From: Taxillus chinensis
Taxonomy: Eukaryota; Streptophyta; Magnoliopsida; Santalales; Loranthaceae
Length of the DNA stretch: 64,000 bases
Assembly (NCBI GenBank): GCA_023512835.1
Contig: CM042084.1
Span: 14,161,842 to 14,225,841 of the forward strand
Reading direction: 5' to 3'
Within the stretch, counting starts at the first letter, position 1. Every line of letters starts with the position of its first letter. Both the position numbers and the translations under genes were made by a program. A model generated the notes under the pieces. That model was not told where the DNA came from. It ran no database searches and was given only the letters and a program-made list of their open reading frames with translations. Below, piece by piece: positions 11,690 through 21,770 of this stretch.

Positions 11690-12120
11690 CCGGTGGTCAA
11701 ACTTGGTCAAATCCGGACTAAGCCCAGATCCGGTGGTCAAACTTGGTCAACTGATGCGGAATAAGGACTTACTGATGCGGACTAAGGCCACTGATCCGGA
11801 ATAAGCGCAGATCCGGAGGTCAAACTTGGTCAATGGATGCGGAGTAGGACTTACTGATCCGGACTAAGCCCAGATCCGGTGGTCAAACTTGGTCAACCGA
11901 TGCGAATAAGGACTTACCGATGTGGACTAAGGCCACTGATCCGGAATAAGCGCAGATCCGGAGGTCAAACTTGGTCAAATCCGAGCTAAACCTATTGATG
12001 CGGAATAAGCTCATTAGTGCGGAATAAGGACTTGTTAATACGGAATGAGGACCTATAGATGCGGAATAAGGCCACTGATCCGGAATAAGCCTAGATCCGG
12101 AGGTCAAACCTGGTCAATAA
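11690..12120 (+). repeat. About 146-bp repeat in the LTR with GATCCGG/GGTCAAACTTGG motifs
   Basis: CAGATCCGGAGGTCAAACTTGG occurs near 11808 and 11953, and the sister form with GGTGG near 11724 and 11871, giving a step of about 145-147 bp. Between them short variants of CTGATGCGGAATAAGG are repeated. The third copy, ending near 12120, is partly degenerate. Confidence 0.85.
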
Positions 12121-12656
12121 TTTTGAAAAACTCCAAAATAGCTCCTCTACAGGTCTGGGAGTGACTCCAAAGCATCGGGACTCCGAAAATTCTTTTTAAG
12201 TGCATTAAATGCCAGCAGTGTCTCGGAACCCTCTTTTTAAGCGTGGGAATTGAGGAGTCTCCAAATATTACATTCAAATGTCTCGGAACTCCATTTTTGA
12301 GCATAGGGACGGAAGACCTCGTAATTAAATGTCATTTTCCTCGGGACATCACAGTTGACCCTGGGGATTGCATGACCATTAATTCCCAACGGCTCTAATA
12401 CATCCGGAAATGCATTCCGCCTTACCCACCAAAGCGTCCAGGTACAACAGAGGATTAAATAATCTCAAACGATTTATTTATTTTCAGGCCTGGACTCCTT
12501 TTTTCAAAGCACGGGAACTGTGAATTATTGTAAATCGCTGGGAACCGAGAATTCCATTTCCGAAGTCATTAATTCATTGGAACGATGTAGTTGACTCATG
12601 GGGACTGTAAGGCATCCAATAAATGCCGAGGCACGGGCTGTCTCCCCTGGGATTCC

Positions 12657-12664
12657 TATAAATA
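12657..12664 (+). promoter_or_regulatory. Probable TATA box of the Tat/Ogre LTR promoter
   Basis: TATAAATA at 12657 lies in a GC-richer context (CCTGGGATTCC before, GAGCCCCAAGAGG after) within the LTR, as expected at a U3/R border. A second TATATATA near 11567 is an alternative. Transcription starts are not visible from sequence. Confidence 0.6.
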
Positions 12665-13775
12665 GAGCCCCAAGAGGCAAAGAGGGGCATCAATTATCAA
12701 GTATCGAGGAGGTTATTCGAGAGAGAGCTTTCACTAAATTTCCAAGAGATAAAAACCAGAGGGAGAGAGAGAGTATCCTGGGAATCATAAAGAGAGATAT
12801 ACTCATTTTCTAAGGGAAAAACCACCCAGAATCACCGTTCGTCTTCACGGGGAGGAGCCGACATTGGAAAAATTCTTTTTCTAACCTTTGTGCTTTCAGG
12901 AAACTCTTTGAAGGCATTACTCGAAGGAAAAAGGGGCTCCCACCGCATCATTTTCTTTCCTCCAGGTTCTCTACTTTTATTTTATTTTATCTTATTTTTT
13001 TTTTTCTGCATTTGTTTTCAAACATAAAACCCAAAAACGCTTCTTTTTTCCTTTTTTCCTCATCTCTATAAAGTAGAAAAACGAAAATATAAAAAATAAT
13101 AAAATGTAAAAAAACAAAACTCAAATCTCTTCTAGAAAAATTTAAACAAGGCTAGGCGGTCATGAGGGTTGAGCCCTAGATGCTCACATCCTAGTCTACT
13201 TGGACCAATATCAATTGTGGCGATATTTTCTTATTTGAATTCAAATTGCTTTTGTTTTCTTTTTCTAAAAAAGGAAAATTACTTTTGTTTTCTTATAAAA
13301 ATGCAATCTTACACACGGGCCTAGATCCCACATTCTTTTTCTAAAATTAGAATGTCCCTTTTTATTTACTTTATTAAAATCTTTTTCTTTGTTGTTTTAA
13401 GGCCTAGATCCTAAAATCTTTCTTTTTCTTAAAATTAAAAATACAAAAACTCTTTTCTAGAATAAATAATAGAGCAAGCAAACACCCATAGATCAAGACT
13501 AGGTACCAATTGTGGGCGTTGTGGGGGTGCAAGAATTTTTCTTCCTTCCCCACACGTAACCGACTCCCGAACCTAATTCTCTGGAACCGTAGACCTTTCT
13601 TTTTCTAGGTGCCCAATCACACCTTTAATTTGTTTGGTGGCGACTCTGTGTTTTTCTTTTCTTTAATGGTTTGTGCGAGCCTTGTGCAGGGATGACTCTA
13701 GGATCAATGGAATGAACTAGCATGGAGTCCTTTCACAAAAGCCAGTACGAGCCCGGTCAAAAACGGGTGATGACA

Positions 13776-15141
13776 AACGTTTTAAAGCGAGATTAGTGGC
13801 AAAGGGATACACACAAACTTATGGAATTGACTACACTGAGACATTTGCTCCTGTAGCCAAGATCAACACAGTTCGAGTCTTGATATCCTTAGCTGCAAAC
13901 TTTGACTGGCCATTACAACAGTTTGACGTGAAGAATGCATTCTTACATGGTGACCTTTCTGAAGAGGTTTACATGGATCTTCCACCGGGGTGCATGGTAA
14001 CCGAAAGACAAAATCAAAAGGTATGCAAGTTGAGGAAATCTCTATATGGATTAAAACAATCTCCTAGAGCATGGTTTGGACGATTCACAAAATCCATGAC
14101 CACCTTTGGTTACAAGCAAAGCAATGCAGATCATACATTGTTTTTAAAGAAGCGACGTGAAAAAATTACTGCACTCATTGTATATGTGGATGACATGATC
14201 GTCACAGGCAATGACTCAGAAGAGATGAAAGCTTTGAAGGAGTACTTGTCCAAGGAATTTGAAATGAAAGACTTAGGCCCTTTAAAATATTTTTTGGGAA
14301 TTGAAGTATCCGATCAAGTAAAGGAATCTTCCTATCTCAAAGGAAGTATGCCTTAGATCTACTCCATGAAACAGGTATGTCAGCATGTCAACCAACTAAC
14401 ACTCCAATGGAAGAAGGTATGAAATTAAGCATTGACACAACCCAGGTGCCAGTGGACAGGGGAAGATACCAAAGACTAGTTGGGAGATTAATGTACTTAG
14501 CTCACACAAGACCAGATCTTGCCTACGCTTTGAGTGTTGTTAGTCAGTTCATGCATAGTCCTTATGAGCAACATATGAATGCAGTCATGCGGATTTTAAG
14601 GTACCTAAAATCTGCTCCAGGAAAGGGAATTTTATTCTCTAAAAACACAAGCAAGCAAAATATTGAAGTATATACCGATGCTGACTGGGCTGGATCAGTT
14701 GATGATAGGCGATCAACTTCTGGATACTTTACTTTTGTTGGTGGAAACCTAGTCACATGGAGGAGCAAGAAACAAAATGTGGTTGCAAGATCTAGTGCAG
14801 AAGCTGAGTATAGAGGAATGGCCCTAGGAATTTGTGAAGCATTATGGTTGAAATTTCTCTTACGCGACCTAGGGTATTCTCAAAAGCAACCAATTCAGCT
14901 ATATTGTGACAACAAAGCAGCATGTGATATAGCCTATAATCCAGTTCAACACGACCGTACAAAGCATGTTGAAATAGACAGGTTCTTCATTAAAGAAAAA
15001 TTGGATGGAAAGGTTGTGGAATTACCAAAGATTCGGTCAGAAGATCAATTAGCTGATATCCTCACTAAAGGAGTATCCAATGGAGTACTCTCAAAGTTTT
15101 TAGACAAGTTGGGCATATGTGATATCTATGCACCAACTTGA
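13776..15141 (+). pseudogene. Copia reverse transcriptase and RNase H, interrupted
   Basis: The frame reads FKARLVAKGYTQ, GIDYTETFAPVAKINTVR, QQFDVKNAFLHGDL, KSLYGLKQSPRAWF and the YVDDMIVTG box with its catalytic Asp pair. After DLGPLKYFLGIEV a one-base shift near 14318 moves the reading to SQRKYALDLLHETGM and on through VGRLMYLAHTRPDLAY. The RNase H part has TDADWAGSVDDRRSTSGY, SSAEAEYRGM and YCDNKAACDIA with the acidic residues intact, then SEDQLADILTKG. It ends with a normal stop at 15141. Only the gypsy insertion and the single shift break it, so this copy is fairly young. Confidence 0.95.
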
Positions 15142-15148
15142 GGGGAAG

Positions 15149-15380
15149 TGTTGAGATTATTACCAATTTGCAAAGATATTCTATTAATTGATAATATCTT
15201 ATTAATTAATAGGATATCAATTAGTATTATTTCCTTACGTAAAAGATTATGTAAATTATAGAAGATTGATAGGCTGATTTGTTGGGATTTGATTAGATCC
15301 TATTTATCCCTATTTATACTCTGTATTCCATTAGCCTAATGAATAAAAGAAAATTCTATTTTTCTACAGTTGCCTCAACG
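15149..15380 (+). repeat. 3' LTR of the copia element (about 230 bp, right edge approximate)
   Basis: The left edge TGTTGAG follows the purine tract directly. An imperfect inverted match, CTCAACG, near 15374-15380 suggests the right edge; an alternative is CTACA at 15368. AT-rich steps and a TATTTATACTCTG segment near 15310 fit a promoter/R region. The second LTR is not in the window. Confidence 0.65.
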
Positions 15381-15671
15381 AAACACCAAATCCTTATCCT
15401 CACAACTCATCTTTTAGATATATCATGACCACAGAGGTACTCTATCGACCATGCAAGCGGATGGTAAAACCAAAATAAAGTGTCATACTTCCGTACGTGG
15501 AATAAACTGCCCATTCTAGTTCCAGTTTCAGGAGCTTATGCTAACAAAATCACACGATAGGGGGCCCGAATGAATGCGTAGTAGAATGAATGATTACATG
15601 AAAAAACAGAATTTATCGACTTTGCTATTTCAGAATTGATCAGCACAACAGAATGAACAATCAGGGGAAAA

Positions 15672-15942
15672 AAAGTGCAAAACAAGGTGGAGAATTGAGC
15701 GGATATTATAACCAGCCAAAGTGCACTCGTACTCCCAACTGCTTCCCAGTGAGGATCTTCAAAAAAATCTGCATCCCTCCACCAAGACAAAGAAAGGTTA
15801 ATTCCTTCTGAATGTTATATAATCAACAGTGGTTCTTCCACTCCCCAGCTGCTTCCCAGAAAATATCAGCCTCTGCTGGTCTGCAACAACACCCTCCATG
15901 TACTGAATCTTAGCTTTGACATTATCAATGGCGCGACAGCTT
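15672..15942 (-). pseudogene. Decayed sixth and seventh ubiquitin units
   Basis: Downstream of the stop of the polyubiquitin-like frame, ubiquitin coding sequence continues on the minus strand in other frames. A sixth unit reads [34 protein letters not shown] and, after a two-base insertion, [10 protein letters not shown]. It carries a stop in its first strand and frame errors at both ends. A seventh unit starts MQIF, keeps LKILTGKQLG and then jumps to LAGYNIRSILHLVL, so its middle is deleted. This shows that the ancestral gene had at least seven tandem units and lost its 3' end by mutation. Confidence 0.8.
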
Positions 15943-17142
15943 TCATCGTCGAGGGCTATGGTCTTTCAAGTGGGGGTCATAACAACAATCTGTCAAACCA
16001 CCACAGAGCTTCAGGACCAAATGGACGGTGGACTCGGACTGAATGTTGTAATCAGCTAAGGTCCTTCCATCCTCCAGTTGCATGCCATAAAAGAATAGCC
16101 TCTGTTGGTCCTGGGGGATTCCCTCCATGTCTTGGATCATAGCTTTGACATCATCAGTGGTGTCAGATCTTTGAAACCTAGCGATTATTGTCTTTCCAGT
16201 GAAGGTACTAACAATGATCGTCATAGCACCACCGAGCTTCATGACCAAATGGACAGTGGACTCAGACCGAATTTTGTAATCAGCTAAGGTCCTTCCATCC
16301 TCCATTTGCCTGCCAGCAAAGATCAGCCTCTGCTTGTTTAGGGGGAAGCGCACCTCATCTTGGATCATAGCTTTGACATCATAAATGGTGTCAGATCTTT
16401 GAACCCTAGCGATTATTGTCTTTCCAGAGAAGGTCTTAACAAAGATCGTCATGCCACCACCGAGCTTCAGGACCAAATGGACGGTGGACTCAGACTGAAT
16501 GTTGTAATCAGCTAAGGTCCTTCCACCCTCCAGTGTCTTGCCAGCAAAGATTAGCCTATGCTGGTCTGGGGGGATACCCTCCTTGTCTAGGATCATAGCT
16601 TCCACATCATCAATGGTGTTCGAGCTTTCAACTTCAAGAGTTATTATCTTTCCAATGAGGGTCTTAACAAAGATCTGCATACCAACACGGAGCCTCATGA
16701 CCAAGTAGAGAGTGAACTCATTATGAATGTTGTATTCAGCCAAGGTCCATCCGTCATCAAGTTCCTTTCCAGCAAAGAACAGCCTCTGCCTGTCCAAGGG
16801 GAAGCCCTCCTTTTCTTTGATCTTAGCTTTCACATCAACAATTGTGTCACAGCTTTCAACCTCAAGAGTAATAGTCCTTCCAGTGAGGGTCTTAACAAAG
16901 ATCTGCCTACACAATTTAACATGAGGCCTTAGAACCAATTGGAGGGTGGACTTTTTCTGAATGTTGTAATGAGCCAAGGTCCGTTGTCCATCTTCAAGTA
17001 CCGTGCCAGCAAAGGTTAGCCTCTGCAGGTCCCTGGAGATGCCCAACTTGTCTTGGATCTTAGCTTTGACTTCATTGATGGTGTCAAAGCTTGCAACCAC
17101 AAGGGTTGTCTTTCCAATGAGTGTCTTAACAAAGATCCGCAT
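15943..17142 (-). CDS. Divergent polyubiquitin-like protein, five units, 399 aa
   Basis: Five head-to-tail ubiquitin units are visible, each starting with a [11 protein letters not shown] phrase and ending LVL/LVM plus a basic residue. Polyubiquitin is normally cut into monomers after Gly76 and attached to proteins. Here the units are very divergent. Lys48 is T, K, K, R and M in units 1 to 5; the Lys63 site is kept only in unit 1 and is N or S elsewhere. The terminal RLRGG is lost in unit 1 (PHVKLCR) and changed to KLGGG, KLGGA and KLCGG in units 3 to 5. Free functional ubiquitin is therefore unlikely. CAG lies directly before the ATG, matching the 5' UTR intron acceptor typical of plant polyubiquitin genes. 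It may be transcribed but is probably decaying. Confidence 0.85.
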   Translation of the reverse strand: MRIFVKTLIGKTTLVVASFDTINEVKAKIQDKLGISRDLQRLTFAGTVLEDGQRTLAHYNIQKKSTLQLVLRPHVKLCRQIFVKTLTGRTITLEVESCDTIVDVKAKIKEKEGFPLDRQRLFFAGKELDDGWTLAEYNIHNEFTLYLVMRLRVGMQIFVKTLIGKIITLEVESSNTIDDVEAMILDKEGIPPDQHRLIFAGKTLEGGRTLADYNIQSESTVHLVLKLGGGMTIFVKTFSGKTIIARVQRSDTIYDVKAMIQDEVRFPLNKQRLIFAGRQMEDGRTLADYKIRSESTVHLVMKLGGAMTIIVSTFTGKTIIARFQRSDTTDDVKAMIQDMEGIPQDQQRLFFYGMQLEDGRTLADYNIQSESTVHLVLKLCGGLTDCCYDPHLKDHSPRR

Positions 17143-17148
17143 CTGTTA
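17143..17148 (-). promoter_or_regulatory. Probable 3' splice site of a 5' UTR intron
   Basis: On the minus strand TTAACAG sits immediately upstream of the ATG of the polyubiquitin-like gene. Plant polyubiquitin genes commonly have a leader intron ending directly at the start codon. The donor was not located. Confidence 0.5.
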
Positions 17149-17458
17149 ATAAGTACAAACAAATGTCTGAGAAAACCACAAATAAATTTATCAGAAAATC
17201 GACAAACTAGAAACATCAATATAGCGAAAAAAATCAACCAGTTTGTATCTATGTGAGTTCATAAAAAATGCCCTTAATACATATAATGAAGTAGAGTAAT
17301 TTGGAAGAATATAAAATAACATCATTTTATGCTATTATTTGATGTGTAAAAAGGAAAAAAATCAGAGTGACCATCAATAACTAATATATTCATTGAATGG
17401 AAAACATGACATCGGCCCCAACAAAACCACAATAATATTATAAAAATAATTACATTTT

Positions 17459-18367
17459 TCAAACAAATGAGTAAACAAGTGAGGAAACAACCAAAAAACT
17501 TAGTGTATTATTGTTCATTGAAATAATTTTGTTAGCAAACACTGACTGTAATGGCTCTACAACCATAACCTGTATCTCCTGGGTGATCTTATTCACACTA
17601 GCACCTTCTTTTCTTTGAAGTTCACCAATAGTCAATTCATCAGAGACTGAGGGAATTCTCAATATCCTCATCTTCTTGATTCGAGGCAGTTCTTCTTCTG
17701 GTGCAATCTCTTCTCTAATTTTGCTTTGACTTTCAGTTTCCTTTAAACCTCTGGACTCAGGTGTACTTCTTTCTGATATTTCATACTGCAATATTCTCCT
17801 AAGCATACTTGCATCCTGTGTCTTTGTCATCGGGCGCTTTCTCTTCCGCATATTGTACTTCAAAGGTTGCTTCCCCTCTGAAGTCTTACCAGGTAATTTG
17901 TTCACCGGAAAAGTAGACATAACTTCAGCACCTACCACTCCCTTAAACTTTTGTGAGTTCTCTTCCTCTGATGAACTATCCCCCTGGATGGATGAACTCT
18001 CCCCCTTGGCAGATGAACTCTCAGATGTCTCAGCTGCAGATATCTCTTGTGATGTAGATGCCTTTGAGGATGACTTCTCCCCCTGTTTGGCATTAACAAC
18101 CACATCCTTACGAGGTGTTGAAGAAGGAATCGGGAGTACTGAAGTTCTCAAATTTTCAATCGCTGTTTGCATGGCTGCCATCATGGTAAACATACAGTCC
18201 CACTTCTGATTTGAATTATCTTCAAGGGCCTTAACTGAACTGTCCATTGTAACCATTTTCCCCTTACAGGAGGAAACAACACTATGCACAGCAGATAGAT
18301 CTGTTTTCATACTAGTTATAGCTTGGTGAAGTGCATGATATTGTTGCACAAGTTGTTTACACGCCAT
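17459..18367 (-). CDS. Hypothetical protein, 302 aa, Ser/Glu-rich with basic cluster
   Basis: I do not recognise this protein. The N-terminal 75 residues are helical in character (QQYHALHQAITSMKTDLSAV), so a coiled coil is possible. Residues about 100-165 are very rich in Ser and Glu (SSSKASTSQEISAAETSES), which suggests disorder. A basic cluster KYNMRKRKRPM near residue 188 resembles a nuclear localisation signal. The last 30 residues (hydrophobic FLVVSSLVYSFV) look unlike the rest and may be read-through or an unspliced end. It lies on the same strand as, and upstream of, the polyubiquitin-like gene. It could be a single-exon gene, an exon of a larger gene or a gag-like transposon remnant; the sequence does not decide. 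Confidence 0.45.
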   Translation of the reverse strand: MACKQLVQQYHALHQAITSMKTDLSAVHSVVSSCKGKMVTMDSSVKALEDNSNQKWDCMFTMMAAMQTAIENLRTSVLPIPSSTPRKDVVVNAKQGEKSSSKASTSQEISAAETSESSSAKGESSSIQGDSSSEEENSQKFKGVVGAEVMSTFPVNKLPGKTSEGKQPLKYNMRKRKRPMTKTQDASMLRRILQYEISERSTPESRGLKETESQSKIREEIAPEEELPRIKKMRILRIPSVSDELTIGELQRKEGASVNKITQEIQVMVVEPLQSVFANKIISMNNNTLSFLVVSSLVYSFV

Positions 18368-19190
18368 GAATTCTGAAAATGGTATCTCCTGAGTTCCCTG
18401 TGTTCTATGAATCTGAAATCTGAAGCTTCAAAAGGCTTCAAAAATCTGTCAGTATAATAATAATAAATATATATATAAAAACACAGGTCTGGTTTTAAAC
18501 TGATAAAAAAAACTAAGAAAAATTAAATGAACAAATGAAAGTAGAATGTTGGCCATATATCATATATATTAATAAAACCAAACCAAATCAACAAGCCTTA
18601 AAACACAGATTCTTCTCTTCCAAGCATTCATTTCGGTCATCAAGTTTTCTTCAAAATCTATCAACTCCATATCTTTTGTTACTATATCCAACCAAGTCAT
18701 TTTTTTATTTTTCATGCATCTGTGCATGTTCAAGAGTCATCTTTAAGTACTACCAAAGGTAACAATTCTTAATTCCCCTACTCGAATTTCTATTTCTAAT
18801 CACGATATTCGCATTATCCTCTGGAAAGGAACTAAAGAATGCACTAAACGTCCTTTGTAACCTCTTTCATATTATGTATCTTTCCATAAATTCACATCCT
18901 TTTACAAATCCCTCTTGCTTAACATAAACACCATTTCTATTCCTATCAACTTGTCTGAGGCTTTATACAAAAGGAAACGGAGACAAGCTATGGATGTGCA
19001 AATGAAGGCTCTGGATAAGAATAAAACCTGAAAGCTATTGTCATTGCCTCCCAACAAGAAATCTGTGCGATCTAAATGAATATATATTATGAAGTATAAA
19101 TCAGATAGTTTAATTGAGAGATACAAAGAAAAATTAGTAGTCATAAGCTACACTTAAACCCATGGGATTGATTACTCAGAAACTTTTATT
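18368..19190. other. Intergenic, AT-rich
   Basis: I see no gene here. The stretch has short TA runs near 18470 and only short open frames without recognisable motifs. Confidence 0.6.
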
Positions 19191-19194
19191 ACGT

Positions 19195-19880
19195 GGTTGT
19201 AAAAATAAATACAATCAAATTATTATTGTCTTTCCTTCAACAATTATGGATGAAATTTGCAGCAATTTGATGTGAAGAATAACTTTTTCACACCGTGAGT
19301 AAGAAATCTACATGGAAGTTTCACTTAGTTATGATGGAAAATTGACTCCGACACTAAGGTAGCTTGAAAAGCCTTATATAATCTCAAACAATCACCACAA
19401 GCTTGATTTGGTAGGTTGTGAAAGCATATGGGCCTTGAGATATAAATAAAGTCAAGAAGACCATGCATTATTTAACAAAAACTCATCTCACAGGGGGAGT
19501 TATGCACCTTGGGTATATGTGAATAATATATTGTACTAGCAACAATAACAAGGAGCAAGAACTCTTGTTTGGTCAAAGAGTGACATCAAAACACTAAAGA
19601 AGCTAAAGCATTTTCTTGAAATTGAAGTGGCTCATTTTAAGAATGACATATTTATATCACAATAGAAATATATTACATATCTCCTTAGGAGAAACCGGTA
19701 AGATAGTCTGCAAAACCAGCTAGTACTTCAATAGATCCTAATTTCGGGATTGGTCTAGTTGAGAGGATGCACAATCGACAAAGAAATGTATCAACATTTG
19801 GTCGAGAAATTTATTTACCTTTCTCACGCTCGACCCAACATAAACAATCTAGTGTTTCTAAACATCTTATCCAAGTTAGG
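19195..19880 (+). pseudogene. Degraded Ty1/copia reverse transcriptase remnant
   Basis: Pieced over several frames, the stretch gives QQFDVKNNFF, EEIYMEVS, ALYNLKQSPQAWFGR, the VYVNNI position of the YVDD box (Asp lost), LKKLKHFLEIEV, KNDIFISQ with YITYLLRETG, then DKEMYQHLVEKFIYLSHARPNI. The order matches copia RT up to the start of the linker to RNase H. There are many stops and frameshifts, so this is much older than the copia copy at 13.8 kb. No LTRs are seen around it. Confidence 0.85.
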
Positions 19881-21110
19881 AATGGAAAATACATCTTCAC
19901 TAACTTGAGGTTGTTGGAAGTTTGTTTGAATCTCGAGTCCAATTTCCTAAATTGTAATGTATCATATTAATGGAGCAATCAAAGGAGTAGTAACAAATGA
20001 CATTAATGGAGCAATCCAAGGTCCGACGACCCTAATGTATTTATCTCTTGTAATTATCACGTATAATTCTAGGCATTTAATCTTTGTAACAAACGTTGTC
20101 ACTTGTATATTCATCCATTGTACAAATGAAAAATTAAAAAGTGCGGCAAGAAATTCAATATTTTTACATATCTACCTAAGTGCGACAAAAAAAGTGTGAC
20201 CTCACTCACCTATAAGGCACAAAATTTTAATACTCCTCCCAATCATAACATCATTAGCCTCTACAAACTTAGTCATGGAGGCCCTATGTTCAAAAAGCTA
20301 AATGTAAACTAAGATTATAATTTCTAACTAAACTTTCACATCTTAGCTCATTTGACACCCCATCTAGGTATTAATGTGGCACGTTACTTGTGGCAACGAC
20401 ATAGTAACCCTTGCTCATTTATCAATGCTCTCAAGTCTCAAAGATGCAGCGCAACGCTTTGTAGAGACCACCCCAATGGTTTTTTAAATTTAAAAAGTGA
20501 CAATCAAAAGCAATAATAAAAACAAAAATAAATTGTTCATTCGAGTTGAAAAAAACCATTAGGTATATTGAATAATTCTAGGAATAGCAAAAAAAAAAAA
20601 AAAAAAGAGAATGTTAGACTATTTTGTATAGGTTGAAAATGACATTTCGATCAAAGCTCAATGGGACGGTAGTGAAAAGTTGTGAGTAACTATTCATTTA
20701 AAGCTTAAATTGAAAATTGTATTATTTCACAAGTTCAAACATCTTTAAGACTGCAAGTTCAAAAGAGCCCCTTGAGCCAAAGAAAAGGACCACAAGTTCG
20801 ATGTCACCTAAATTGAAACTTTAATACATGGCCTTAAAATTGAAAGATTGATACTAGGCTTAAAACCAAAAGTTTGATGTCAAGTTTAAACCACAAGTAT
20901 GAGCTGAGTTTTATACCGATTTTTGCATTCAATTCTTATACGAAATTTTGAACCAAAGAAGAGGTCACAAGTTTGAGTTGAGCCTAAACCGAAAGGTTTT
21001 TGCATTATATTAAAAGCTCAAAACATCCTTAAAACCCTGCAAGTTTGAAACTCAAAGGCCATATCAAAAAGGAAAATTGTGGAAAAAGAAAACCAAACAA
21101 CAGAAAATGA
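19881..21110. other. Intergenic, AT-rich, with weak internal repetition near 20700-21010
   Basis: I see no supported gene. Between about 20740 and 21010 phrases like CACAAGTTCGATGTCA, AAAAGTTTGATGTCAAG and CACAAGTTTGAGTTGAG recur irregularly every 40-60 bp, suggesting an old degenerate minisatellite. An A-run of 18 lies near 20590. Confidence 0.5.
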
Positions 21111-21128
21111 CCAAACTCCAATAAACCT

Positions 21129-21129
21129 A

Positions 21130-21161
<32 letters not shown>
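21129..21161 (+). repeat. (ATT)n microsatellite
   Basis: About ten uninterrupted ATT units lie here. The open frames crossing it encode poly-isoleucine and are not genes. Confidence 0.95.
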
Positions 21162-21423
21162 AATAAAACAAAACAAAATAATAGAAGTGGGAAGGGAGGA
21201 GAGCAGAGTTACATCCTTAGGCCAACATGCAACAGGGATTAGCAACAATGATGAAAAGCGAGTAGCTTGATTCATGAAACGTAATTATTTTGTACCTACA
21301 TAGATGAAGTCAATGAAGGCAAAACCAGGGGTAACAATCAGGGTTGTCTTTCATTTTCAACGCCACGCAGGACGTAAGAGTGAGGATATGCAACAGTACA
21401 ACCTTGTGAAGCTCAGGATGACA

Positions 21424-21770
21424 CTCCCTGCGCAACTATAAAAGGGCAAGGCTAGATCACACAATGGAGAACAAGCTCCAAGCACCCTATCTACACGTTC
21501 ACGCACAATAATTTTCGTAAAATCATCGCACTACATTTCTTGTACTCCATCCCTATGTCTTCCTACACCCTCCTATAATCTTCAAGCATCTTCTCTACAC
21601 ACGCATGCAATCCTTACACCCTCTCTACACAACAATAACACACAACTGACACAAGCATCATCCCATCCAAGAAAAGAAAGAAGAAGAAGGTATAAGGAGG
21701 AGCTCAGCCAACTGCAGCACGCCAAAGAGAAAAAAAGGAGAGTAGAAGTCTCCATACATCTACGTAAGTC
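21424..21770 (+). promoter_or_regulatory. Possible orphan core promoter and first exon
   Basis: ACTATAAAAGGGCAAGG at about 21425 is a good TATA context. It is followed by a pyrimidine- and CA-rich leader with no long frame, then CTACGTAAGTCTC with a consensus 5' splice site at 21764. A G-rich, purine-rich tract follows at 22250-22390. This could be the start of a noncoding transcript, the leader of a gene whose exons I cannot see, or part of a retroelement LTR. Confidence 0.3.

Larger units (their letters stand above)
1..13775 (+). mobile_element. Ty3/gypsy retrotransposon, Tat/Ogre type, 5' part outside window
   Basis: The order gag, protease, RT, RNase H, second RNase H, integrase, long 3' UTR, LTR is that of plant Ty3/gypsy elements. 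The doubled RNase H, an extra ORF before gag, a G-patch after the protease and a very long LTR point to the Tat/Ogre lineage. The coding region is broken by many frameshifts and stops, so this copy is dead. The right edge is sharp: the LTR ends in TGACA at 13775 and the next base begins copia reverse transcriptase codons. The 5' LTR and primer-binding site lie left of the window, so the target duplication (the 3' copy should be AACGT at 13776-13780) cannot be tested here. Confidence 0.93.
10598..13775 (+). repeat. 3' LTR of the Tat/Ogre element (about 3.2 kb)
   Basis: The left edge TGTTGCACCCC follows directly on a purine tract at 10585-10597, and the right edge is TGATGACA at 13775, where copia coding sequence begins. 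The LTR has no coding capacity. It contains a three-copy 192-bp repeat, a 146-bp repeat with GATCCGG and GGTCAAACTTGG motifs, a core promoter near 12657 and a T/A-rich U5 at about 12960-13470. The length is unusual for most gypsy lineages but normal for Ogre/Tat elements. The partner LTR is outside the window, so its exact length rests on these two edges only. Confidence 0.82.
13776..15380 (+). mobile_element. Ty1/copia element, 3' half, split by the gypsy insertion
   Basis: Coding sequence of a copia reverse transcriptase begins abruptly at 13776, exactly at the end of the gypsy LTR. It runs through RNase H to 15141 and is followed by a purine tract (GAGGGGAAG) and an LTR starting TGTTGAG at 15149. 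The missing 5' half (LTR, gag, protease, integrase) should lie left of the gypsy element outside the window. This gives a clear age order: the copia element came first and the gypsy element inserted later. Confidence 0.9.

Noticed and set aside
21079..21275. Frames of 63 and 85 codons with poly-Ile
   Set aside because: They are produced by the (ATT)n microsatellite.
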